Assembly: GCA_029255685.2 (NCBI GenBank)
Contig: CM055315.2
Location: 71,143,681-71,207,680, forward strand
Source of the DNA: Silene conica
Lineage: Eukaryota; Streptophyta; Magnoliopsida; Caryophyllales; Caryophyllaceae
Reading direction: 5' to 3'
DNA length: 64,000 nt
Part shown: piece after piece, positions 54,087 to 64,000 of the stretch
How the letters are laid out: each line of letters begins with the position of its first letter
Numbering within the stretch: position 1 is the first letter of the stretch
Program-made: the position numbers and the translations under genes
The notes under the pieces: generated by a model
Databases searched by the model: none
Seen by the model: only the letters and a program-made list of their open reading frames with translations
What the model was told of the DNA's origin: nothing

Positions 54087-55228
54087 TTTAAGTTATTATC
54101 ATTATTTAGCATTCTATCTCTTTATGCTTCATATTCACTTAGTTGTAATTTCATTATCATCATGTTCAATTTATCATTTGTCTTTGTTTTGTTTTCAAAA
54201 TGTATGAGTAGTCCATTAGTCTAGAGACTAGGGGAGTCATGTGTAGTTAATATTCCCAAATATTAAATAAGATGTTATAATATTGTCTAATTTATTCTAT
54301 CACATGCTTATATGGAATTTTTAGTCTTTGATTATTGATCACAACAGTAGATTAATTTGGTAATTCTTTTCTAGATCGAAAACCTGAAATAGAGTTAGAC
54401 TAAACATGATTTAGTAGATCGATCTAGTAATAGCGAGAGCTCACTAAAAGCTGACATAACATTGACAATAATATCGAGAGATGGTTGTCCTTAGACCTAA
54501 ACAATTACCAAAGTTATAAGTTCCGAGTTGACATTAACATTTATTAATTTGCATGTGCGACTCGACTTTCAATAGACATCTTTTTATGATTGACATTTTC
54601 GCTATCTTTTCATTATTAAAAATCAATCAATTAATAAACCAAATATTTAAAATCGACCTAGATAGAATTCTTTCTAAAGTAATTCATTACGTAACTTCTT
54701 TGTCCCTGTGTTCGTCCCCTATTTTTATTAAATTTATTTGTCAGCCAAGCATAGAGTATTTTTGTTAGGTGTGCGACGCCCTATCAGTTGTTAGTGAAAG
54801 GGTAAATAAAGTCGGCGAGAGGGGGTGGTGAGAGGGGTGGTGTGGGCATGTGGTGGTGAGAAGAGTAATAAGCAATGGTTAGAACAAGTGAGAACGATTG
54901 GTCAACATTAGAGGGGGTGACTAGGGTGGTCGAGGATGGTGATGTTTGATTGCGTAATCACCATTAACACGCTTTTATATTATATCCACTTCTTCTAATC
55001 TAAAGAATTCCACCATTTCTTTTTTAAATAATGAATATTCAATTATTAAAAAAATCTCATGCAAATGAATTTGAATCAAATAGACAACTTTATGATACAA
55101 AAATAAAAAAAAAAGTAAAACGCAAAAGCTTGGTAATATATGAATTCAATTTGGATGATAACAGTAGAGTAATATACAAATTTCCAATTAAACTCTATAT
55201 AAAATAATTAACAATGAATTATAAAACA
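54087..55228. other. No feature recognised
   Basis: AT-rich sequence without genes or clear repeats. GTGGTGAGAGGGGTGGTGTG near 54820 is a short simple-sequence tract. Confidence 0.4.
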
Positions 55229-57426
55229 TCAAGTCACTTTTTTTCTAAAACTTAGTAAGTTTATCGGATTTAAAGTTATGTTATTTTCTTTCATTCTGTA
55301 TCGACGACGACAATAAGAAAATATAAGTACCCATGTGAAGGTCCACAATATTGCCCAAGTCTTGCCCCATAATATTAGAACTCCAAGAGCAATAAGTAAC
55401 AAGGCTAACCCGATATAGTTGATGTTAAATGTGGTTTTGGTAGCTTCAACAGTTTGTTGATGTGTAATAAAAGAGCTACTATTAGTTGTTGAATGAAAAG
55501 ATGTTGGTGATGACGGGCATGAGTCTGATGATGCATCTTCGGTCGATGCACTTAACATTGTGGAAGAGTTGTCAGTATCAGACGTACTTGCAGTATCTTC
55601 TTGGTTTATATTATTTTGTTTTCGACGTTTCTTTTTCCGTATTCTTTTAAATTTTAACTTCAACTGAATCAATTCAAAACCAATAACAACACTGGATTAG
55701 TGATTATGAAAAGTTTTGTCTAACATGAACGAAGTACTTACCATAAGAATATAAATTTGCGACATGAAATTGTATACAATTCTATATATTGTAATAGTTT
55801 TGTAAAAAATGTAATGAATTTAAAATTCGTGAAAATTATCATTTATAAGATTTTAATCAAGAAATTATGCATGTGTTCTAACTTTGAAAATATTACACCG
55901 GTAAATTCCATTATTATACATCTTCACTCAAAGTACAATTTTAAAACGATATTCTCACAAGCCACTATTAAGTTAAGACTCTCAACAATACCTAATCAAC
56001 AAAGTAAGTGAAGAATAAAGTTGGTTGTGTTCAAAAAATAATTGATTAGCGAATATATTATTATCTTCTATTATTCAAGGTACGCCAAGGTTTAGATTTT
56101 AGGTTAATATTAATACTATAGCATTATGATTTAATGAAAGAAAATCATACACATACCAATCACGGAAGGTTGTATTATGATAGCTGTTGTGAAATTTTAT
56201 TTGGTTGGACCTAAATTAAAACTCAAAACAAACGCTCTTTTATTTTATATAAGATCCAACAGAAACTTCAAAGTCTTGTAGTTTTATCAAGGTGATTTAA
56301 ATTGTATGACATTTCTATACGCGACCTAAAAGATTGTGTGAAGAGACTAATAATACGCAGTCTAAAATCTGTTTGATAAGTCTTATATTAAACTGAAATT
56401 TGTTAGATGAGTCGTGCACAAAACTAAAATTGTCTGGTGAGTCTATATGTAACTAATATTGTTGCACAAAGCTTATACGAAAAGGAGCAACACCACAAAT
56501 AAGTTCATTTTTTAAAATTCTATTTCATTAATTGTTTTCAAAATATGCAAAACAAATTTATTTTAAATAATATCAATTAATACTTTAATTATGAATCAAA
56601 CTGGCGACAATGTAAAATATATTTCTAAAGCTTGTATAACATAAAAAAAAACGCAAATTTAAAGTAGGATGGATAATTCATGTTAATTATTACTTCCTCC
56701 ATTTCAATCAATTCTATACATTTGCTTTATTCACGTTTATCAATACCCGTTTTCTTTTGTTAATATCTTTAGTTACACATCAATAAAAATTATAAAACTT
56801 TGATATTCACAATGTACTCGGTAAGACAATTCAAACAAGATCTCACATGAATATCTTTTATGTTATATATTAGAAGTTATGTCGAAAATTCAATCGATTA
56901 ATGAATAGTGTACAAAAAGTGAAATGTATAGAATTGATTGGAATGGAGGAAGTACTATTTACCAATGCATCTACTACATTTTTAATACAAAAAAAATTAA
57001 CATAAACGAAAGAGAATAGAAATAAACTTTTCAACCATTTATTATAGAGTATAATACTTAAATATTCATAATTTAAAAAGATAAAATAAATAAAAAAATG
57101 TGTGAAAATATTTTTTTTATTTTATAAGTGAAATTTATATCAATTGCTAATCATAATGTTTTCCCTCATTTATATTCATTCTTATCTTATTTCCTTCATC
57201 CAATAAAAAAAAGGAGTTCCAAATCGATATTTGTATACTCTTTAATATAACATAGAGAAAAATAATAATTAATACATACCATTGCACAATTAAACTTCAT
57301 AGCTTTAACAAGCGCAGATAATTTTTTCTGCTTTCTTCTCTTATCATTATTATCTTCTTCTACATCGGATTTTAAGTGATCTTCTAGCGAAATTTGACGT
57401 AAAGATTCTACTTTAGACGTCTCCAT
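55229..57426 (-). CDS. Unrecognised small protein with two C-terminal membrane segments (gene model incomplete)
   Basis: A likely first exon (57426-57280, 49 codons) reads METSKVESLRQISLEDHLKS, then an acidic and basic stretch and LSALVKAMKFNCAM, ending at the donor GTATGT. A last exon (55663-55229) follows the acceptor TTGATTCAG and reads LKLKFKRIRKKKRRKQ, a Ser/Thr-rich acidic linker, two hydrophobic segments (IGLALLLIALGVLILWG and TWAILWTFTWVLIFSYC), and a basic tail. A short exon 55781-55742 with donor GTAAGT lies between, but the phases do not join cleanly, so one boundary or exon is missing. Gene-like codon use and coherent splice sites argue for a real gene. A Stowaway sits in the larger intron. 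No family assigned. Confidence 0.45.
56693..56952. mobile_element. Stowaway-like MITE in intron of the membrane-protein gene model
   Basis: The ends CTTCCTCCATTTCAATCAAT and ATTGATTGGAATGGAGGAAG are complementary. TA flanks at 56691-56692 and 56953-56954. Confidence 0.88.
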
Positions 57427-58270
57427 ACCAATCTCTATCAAAATTGTACATTAATAAGACAGCAAAATGAGATTCATTCGCATAATTAAAGATATTTGTA
57501 TACAATTAAAGTTTTCTCATATTTTATGTTGCTTTTAATAATCATGTGGCTAACAATGTTTTACCACCACAAAAAAGTAGGTTATGTTTGTGTTGTTAGA
57601 ACAATAATATGCTATAATAAAATTCCAATTATAGAAAAAATAATAAGAAAAGATATAACACTTTATTCAAAATTTATTATATGAGGGATTTTGAAATTTA
57701 AATTCAAAAATTGTAAGTTTTATTTTATAACACCTTTTATTTCCGTCATATTTTTGAACAATGTTTTATAACATTGGCCCTATATGAAAGCTGAAAGGGA
57801 AGGAAAAATGGTAGGATGGAGTACCCTATCCTATAAACTAGCAAATTTTGACCTTACTTTTTTTTTTCTTCGTTTAAAGACCACCCACTATAAAGGCAAG
57901 TTGTTTCCAATTTGTAAAAGATAAAAAATAGATTTTAAACCACACATACAAAGTTTTAAAATTTGTTTGGTTCACAACTTAACACACATTTACATATGCA
58001 TACTTTAATGTTCAATTTATGAAAATGCCTCATGCAAATCAATATATAGACAATTTGGATTATAAAATTTTTATCGCAAAAGTTATGCACTAGACCAATA
58101 CACTTTTTTTTTTTTTGTTAGTCGTTTACTTCTCATATTTCAAATTAATATTTATTTTTTCAATTCTAGAAAAAAAATGTGCAAATCATATAAAAAACTA
58201 TAATACTTTGAACATTATATACATGCAATGAATTGAATTTGTTATAGCTTCTTTTGGTTAGGGTACTAAA
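57427..58270. other. Upstream region of the gene model, no element recognised
   Basis: AT-rich sequence without a clear gene. It could contain the promoter of the minus-strand gene model starting at 57426. Confidence 0.35.
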
Positions 58271-59035
58271 TCTAATCTATTAAAGCAATAACCACAGAGC
58301 CTACGTGGCGCTCTGTGGTTGAAAGTAAATTTTTAATATTTCTTAAATAAGGTTCCCACCATGTTCTATGTACATCTTTTATTTTGAGAATTGTATTCAT
58401 CTTCAATTTACAGAATAAATTTTGTATATGTGTCTACAAGTTGTATAATACAACTATTCAATAATCAATACGTGTATGTGATTAATGTAAATCGCTTATT
58501 GATTAACTTCGGTAAAATAATTATTTATAATTTTAATTGTTAACTTGGGTTATTAGAAAAAAAACAATTGATTTGCAATTGATTTATACTTTTTGTAATG
58601 CCGTAAAAATATAGTCTGCAATTTTAATATATGATCGCACCAAAAAAAACAATTTTAATATATGAGCACTTAATGATAAACTAAAACAAAAAATATAAGC
58701 TCATTAAATAATTATTATTTTAGATTTGACATATATATAGCTATATTCAGTAAATTGCTTACAAAGAACTTACACTAAAACATCATTTGAAACAAAAAAA
58801 AACATATTTAGATATTTATAAATACAAATATAGGAATTAATTTCCAATATGGTTGAATTATTTTTCATTACCTATTGATTATCCTATATATTAAAGCTAC
58901 AACCAAACCACTTTTATTTTGGAATTAATTTTCAGTATACTATATACTACTACAAACATTACAACAATCAAATAAAGCTTACCATATAGGATTATTGACC
59001 ATTTAAACAAAAATAGGTTAGATTTATCATAACTA

Positions 59036-59318
59036 CTTCCTCCGTTCAAATCCAAAGCGCATATATGCTTTTTGCACAAATATTAAGAAAGATATTAAAA
59101 AATTATTACAAGTACATTTGGAAGTGGGTAAGATGTTTTTTTATTAATTTAAATGTGTGTTGGTGGATTATAGGTGGGTCATGGAGTGACATTTTATGTA
59201 GATAAATGGTTTCTATAAGGGTAGTTTAGTCATTTTGTTTTCTTTTTTAGGAAAGTGGTAGAGTGGATATGAATGGATGAAAAAAGAATATATGTAGGTT
59301 GGATATGAATGAAGGAAG
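59036..59318. mobile_element. Stowaway-like MITE
   Basis: CTTCCTCCGTTCAAATCCAA faces GGATATGAATGAAGGAAG. TA flanks at 59034-59035 and 59319-59320. It is in copy A of the duplicated Helitron sequence. Confidence 0.75.
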
Positions 59319-59741
59319 TATAATTTATAATAAAAAAATCATAGATAAAGAACTGCTTATGATAAAAGTTTAAAATAATATTTTATAAAAATAATAATAG
59401 TACTCTCCAGAAATTTCATTTTAATAAAAAAACAAGTCATAATCTACAACAATAATACTAAAATTAATGCTTAAAATGAATTTTTGATATACAATAGTGA
59501 AAGTTAATAATAATACAAAAAAAATTACAAAACAATGAATTTAGCGAGGTTTTTTAAACATGGGTTTTTAGCGGGTTAAATTTCAACCTGTAATGCAGTG
59601 TATAAAGTAATATTTGAGAAGGTGTAATAGTGTAGAATTATCTTATTTATCAATGCAACCATGTAGAAATATCCCTAATATTACTATACTTAAATTTGAA
59701 ATATTTATATATCTATCACTTTGTAGCTTACATTATTACAA

Positions 59742-59876
59742 ATAAGTCTCTCTTGTGACGGGTATATCCGTCATAAGTTTATGACGGGTCAAGTTTCTAC
59801 CACTTGTGTAGATAAGATAAGTCTAGGGAACCATCACAAGCTTGTGACGGATATCTCTGTCACCAATGAGAAATTA
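59742..59876. mobile_element. Hairpin-ended MITE, relative of 15186-15337
   Basis: CTTGTGACGGGTATATCCGT and CTTGTGACGGATATCTCTGT mark the two ends. GACGGGTCAAGTTTCTACCA matches ACGGGTCAAGTTCTCCCAC in the other copy. Confidence 0.7.
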
Positions 59877-60800
59877 TGTTTATAAATAACACACATTCTG
59901 TTGAATAACACAAATAAAAGCAACAACTAAGTTGCTTAGTTGCTTAAAAGTAATAAAGTTAAAGAGAGCACTTTTATTTTGGGATTAATTATTTGGATAT
60001 TGCAATGAGAACACCAGTGTACCACTATAAATAACATTACAACAATTAAATAGGGCTTACGACTTATAATGTTTACAATTTTAAAAAAAAAATATAGTTT
60101 AGTTTTATCAATACTATATTTTATAATAAAAATTTCATAAATAAAGAATTGCTTATGAAGTTCAAAATAATATTTTATGCAAATAATAATAGTAATAACT
60201 ACAAATAACATTTTAATAAAAAACGAGTTATAGTTTACAACAATAATACTAAAATTAATGATTAAAAGAATTTACGATATTAGTTATGAGAAGTTTGTAA
60301 TAATACAGAAAAATACATAACAATTAATTTAGTGATAATTTTATCATTCATATTTTCATTTGATTAATTATTTTCATGTATATATTTCCTTGATTTATGA
60401 TTTATCTAATTTAAGAGTATAGGTACGCATTGGACGAAGGTTGTCCTTAAATGAGTGGGGTCCTTTTAAGACATGAGTCATTTATTAGTAGGTCAATTTT
60501 CAATATTTTTACAGGTGACATTTAGCGGAGTTTTTTTTTAGACACGAGTCATTTAACGGGTCAATTTTCAACATAGATTATATATATAGTATATATATAT
60601 ATAATTATATAAAGTAATATTTGAAAAGTTATAGTAGTGTAGTACTATTTTACTTATCAATGTAAAAGTATCGCTAATATTACTATACTAAAATTTAAAG
60701 CATTTACATATCACTTTGTATTCAACTTAAAATAGAACAGATATCCTATAATAGTAACATAAAATGTCAACCCGTGCAATTTGCACGGGTTTAAGACCAG

Positions 60801-61664
60801 TAATTAATTATTGTAAGGGTACTTGGGCTAACTACCTAAGAATGAGTGTTGAGCCAAGTCAAGGTGTTCAGTGTAAAAGAAGAATGAAGACCCAAAAAAT
60901 GAACATTGGACTAGAAGAAATCATTAATGCTGAAGTGTAATTTCAAGAGATGTCAGGCGGTTATCAAACCACTCCCCACTAAGGAAGTAGTTGCAAGGAA
61001 TCAGTGACGAGTGCATATATAAGAAAGCATTTACCAAGACAAACAACACACACAACTCATACAATTAAAGGTTAGTCTATCCTTAATTAGATCTTAGATT
61101 TTAGTCTATCTTAAATTAGATTAGATTAGCACGGTGAAACCATCCATCCATCCATGGAGGTAATTAACCATTTATCCCTTATTTTGTAATTTAGCATCTG
61201 TTAGTACTCAGGCGAAAACTTTGTTGGCGTTGTATAATTGGCTTTTTCTTAGGATATTTAATACCTTTGAAAATTCCTGTGTTTAGATTATAAGAATCAT
61301 GTCATTCGTACTGTTGGTTATGAAGTAATATAAGTATTAAGATTGAACAAACCTGATCTTTAGGTTAAAAAAAATGAATATTTGAATATAAAACTCAACT
61401 TAAATACATAAATATTATAATCAATATACAATGTCTCTCATTAAAAATCCTTTTTAAAATAAAGTAATAATATAAAATCAAATAAAGCTTTTACAAACTC
61501 TTTAATATAAAATGTTGAGTTGAAATAAAAAAAAATTTGAACAATAGGGGAAGTCAATTAAAAAATTAAACCAGAAGATGAAAAAGACTACCCCTATGAC
61601 GAAGAACCCAGAAAGGAAAAGACACGGTAGAAAAATAAACATACACAAAATAGAAAAATCAACA
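60801..61664. other. LTR- or promoter-like sequence between Helitrons
   Basis: TGTAAGGGTACTTGGGCTAA at 60812 looks like a copia LTR start. GTGCATATATAAGAAAGCAT near 61011 looks like a TATA box followed by an ACACACACAACTC leader. No end with CA or target duplication was found and no gene follows. It could be a solo LTR or a gene promoter fragment. Confidence 0.35.
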
Positions 61665-63630
61665 TCCTATATATAAAAGCAACAACCACAGTGCTTAGGT
61701 GTCGCACTGTGGTTGAAAGTTCATTTTTTATTTTATTTTTAAGAGGTGACCCACCATGTTCTCCACCCCTTTTATTTATTTCTTATGTAGCACTTTTTTC
61801 GCATCTACAACCATAAAACTGAAAATTTATTCATATACGTAGATTGCATATTAAATAACTAGATTAAAAGAAATCATTAATAACTTTTATAGTTAAATTC
61901 ATTATGGTATAAATAGGAAAATTTATTCAACAATCTTCATAAAACACCAATAATTATAGCAAAAAAAATACAGAAAAATAAGTCAAATGAAGAGAAAACA
62001 AAACGTATTATAAAAACATATGACATTAAAATTAAATAAGTCACTATATTTATGGTGTTTAATTGCGCATGGGTATGACTCACATAAATTATTCACATAT
62101 GATGAACTACGTATGTAATATGGAAATAACTAAGATCGATGGATGAATTTAATTAAAACGAAAAAAATCAGAAATACTTTGATAAAAAGTAAAAAACATA
62201 ATAATATTGAAACCCGAAAATATGTACAAAAAAATATTCATATGCATAAATTTTTTTAATTGAAATCTGAAAAATACGGCAAAAAAAATTACTCCGTATG
62301 AAAGATTGCAACGAGAGAGAGGAATTGGGACATTACGAGTTCAAATTATCTTGAAATGACGAGTGTAGCAGATTAGGTGACACAGAAATCAAATGAGAAG
62401 ACAGCAAGATGGAAGGTACAAAATACGGAGTAGTATGTTATGAAAAGGTAGTTAGAGTTAGGGTGAGAGATGAGAGAACACAAAGTTGTATGTGTGGCTA
62501 TGGTTGGTTGGTATATGGGTCGTTAATAGTATATTTTTGAACTTGGTCTGTTTTGGGGTAAACTCGCTCAAAGTAAGTCTAAGTTTCGACTCTTTGTTTC
62601 ACAAAAATTACCATAATTTCAAATGGTTTTACGGGTTATAGTTTTATATATTTTCGTATCTCATTCATTTATTTACTTCAATTAGAGATGATAAGTAAAA
62701 AATTTAACGATATGCGACAAATAAGTCTATATTTATTAAAAATTAAAAGTACGTTCTTCCAAATTCGCGGGTATGTGTGTAAATTGGAACAATCATAAAA
62801 AAATTTGCACGAGATTGTCTCCCATTAAAACAACCAAAAACTACACGCAGTAATTTAAGTATTCTTGTGCAATTTGCAATTTTTTGTTTTACAAATGCTT
62901 ACATATTATAGTTCTAATACACGGGTCCGTATTTCAAATTCACTCATACACGTATAGTATGTGTAAATTCCATATTTCAAATTTCACAATGTGGGTGTTT
63001 ACACGGGTTCAGATTACAAACTATTGATCAATCACACGCTTTACGCAATGAGTTTAATACATAGGTCCTAATTAACAGCCAACATGTGAAAACAATCATG
63101 TGCAATTTATAGGACACTATTAATATACGTTCGCTAATTAACATTCAATACATGTAAAATAATTACACGGGATTATATTGTCTTATATGTTGGCATTTTT
63201 GTGATTCACATAGAATAGTAGTGTATTCCATTTGAATTTTCTTAATATCTTCATAAATCAGTATTTACACACGGTCAGCTCTATGTGGCCATTTCGAGAG
63301 TCACAAACAAAAAGGGACTAAAGATTCTTACTTGGGACGTCCATTTTCGAGGAGTTATAGTACAATTGTAATTGTGATTGTACACCATTATTGCTTATTG
63401 TGTTGTTTTTCTTCTTTTTAAATTTTTGTACTTTTGTTATGCTATAATAGGGAGTATATGGCTAAAAGCAATTGTTTTTTTTACGCTACTTTAAAAATCA
63501 TCTCCATATATTGAACCACACTAACTAGATAAAATATGACCTTATTTAAAAGAACAATTTATATTAACGACATTTTTTTCACAATATTTTAAAATGCAAG
63601 CCCGTGCAATTTGCACGGGCATAAAACTAG
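61665..63630 (+). mobile_element. Non-autonomous Helitron
   Basis: The 5' end TCCTATATATAAAAGCAACA is after A. The 3' hairpin CCCGTGCAATTTGCACGGG (63601-63619) is followed by CATAAAACTAG, ending in CTAG before T at 63631. The 5' end carries a subterminal hairpin (61685-61713) like that at 58291-58319. 1,966 bp, no coding capacity. Confidence 0.88.
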
Positions 63631-63809
63631 TAGAGTATAATAAAAACACACCCCATAAACTAATCTGAACCTCAAAACCAAACTCCGTTCTAATTCCATA
63701 ATATAATACACTCTGTTTTCTCAACAATTAGCATTATCTCAATTCATAACTTCGTCTCACTCATTACTCTATCACATAATATAATACTACAACGTAACAT
63801 AATACCATA

Positions 63810-64000
63810 CTAGTATTAAACTCGTGCACAAAATGCACGGGTATAATTTTTCGAACACATAAGTGGTTGGTTATACACAACTATTGTTTGTCACCAAAAA
63901 ATAAACTATTGTTGTTTTTTTTGTTCAAGATCGTCTTAGTTAAGACGACTCTCACATATGATTAAAAGAAAGTGAAAACGGAAAAAGTACATACGAAATA
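63810..64000 (-). mobile_element. Helitron 3' end in reverse orientation, element runs off the window
   Basis: On the minus strand CCCGTGCATTTTGTGCACGAG is a hairpin with one mismatch (63821-63841), followed by TTTAATACTAG and T. It is the mirror of the ends at 60800 and 63630. The rest lies right of 64000. Confidence 0.65.

Larger units (their letters stand above)
58882..60770 (+). repeat. Two diverged direct copies inside the Helitron region
   Basis: Copy A (about 58882-59735) and copy B (about 59940-60770) share CACTTTTATTTTGG, CATTACAACAAT, AACAATAATACTAAAATTAA, GTATAAAGTAATATTTGA and AATATTACTATAC in the same order. This fits head-to-tail Helitron copies with only the last 3' end kept. 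Confidence 0.7.
58271..60800 (+). mobile_element. Non-autonomous Helitron(s), nested or tandem
   Basis: The 5' end TCTAATCTATTAAAGCAATA is after A at 58270. The 3' end is the hairpin CCCGTGCAATTTGCACGGG (60771-60789) followed by TTTAAGACCAG and T. The final CCAG departs from the usual CTRR. A second Helitron-type 5' start, TCCTATATATTAAAGCTACA, is at 58882. Sequence following it is repeated in the same orientation about 1 kb later. No Rep/helicase gene. Confidence 0.75.

Overview
This is a nuclear segment from a flowering plant, most likely a eudicot. The evidence is one spliced housekeeping gene with GT-AG introns, Tekay-type chromovirus and Ty1/copia retrotransposons primed by initiator tRNA-Met, FAR1-type Mutator-like elements (MULEs), plant-type Helitrons, and many Stowaway, Harbinger and hAT MITEs. 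I cannot name the species. Conserved-gene content is very low and most of the window is nested transposons.

Region 1 (1-13.6 kb) is one minus-strand gene for a TRM5/Met-10+-like tRNA (guanine37-N1)-methyltransferase. Seven exons were found at 12663-13568, 9638-9736, 8925-9044, 8679-8845, 8420-8490, 1223-1365 and 397-508; the 3' end lies left of the window. Its introns carry a 4.7-kb palindromic MULE (1477-6198), a Harbinger-like MITE, several Stowaway MITEs and two hAT-type elements. Region 2 (13.6-15.3 kb) is MITE debris upstream of the gene.

Region 3 (15338-26065) is a complete Tekay chromovirus. It has LTRs of about 2.9 kb, a TATGT target duplication, a tRNA-Met primer site and a gag-pol frame broken by three in-frame stops. 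A Stowaway sits only in the 5' LTR. Region 4 (26-35 kb) holds MITE and copia-like LTR fragments, a truncated promoter-like stretch, a solo LTR (29104-31386, duplication GTTTT) and a decayed minus-strand gypsy pol.

Region 5 (35.2-46.9 kb) is a nest of three layers. An old minus-strand copia was split by a Tekay-like LTR (duplication TTGTA) that survives as a solo LTR. That LTR was in turn split by a young intact copia (36457-41516, duplication TGACG) with identical LTRs and one 1,493-codon frame. Region 6 (46.9-54.1 kb) is minisatellites, TA microsatellites, tRNA-like inverted sequences and two long-TIR MULE-type elements. Region 7 (55.2-57.4 kb) is an unrecognised small membrane-protein gene model. 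Region 8 (58.3-64 kb) is Helitrons with CCCGTGC hairpins and CTAG-type ends.

The most unusual signal is in the long Tekay-type LTRs. Each carries two copies of a motif with a GNRA-loop hairpin inside a longer stem, and between the two copies an array of small tandem hairpins. The stems change sequence but keep pairing, both among repeats and between two different LTR families. This looks like a structured leader RNA that I do not recognise.
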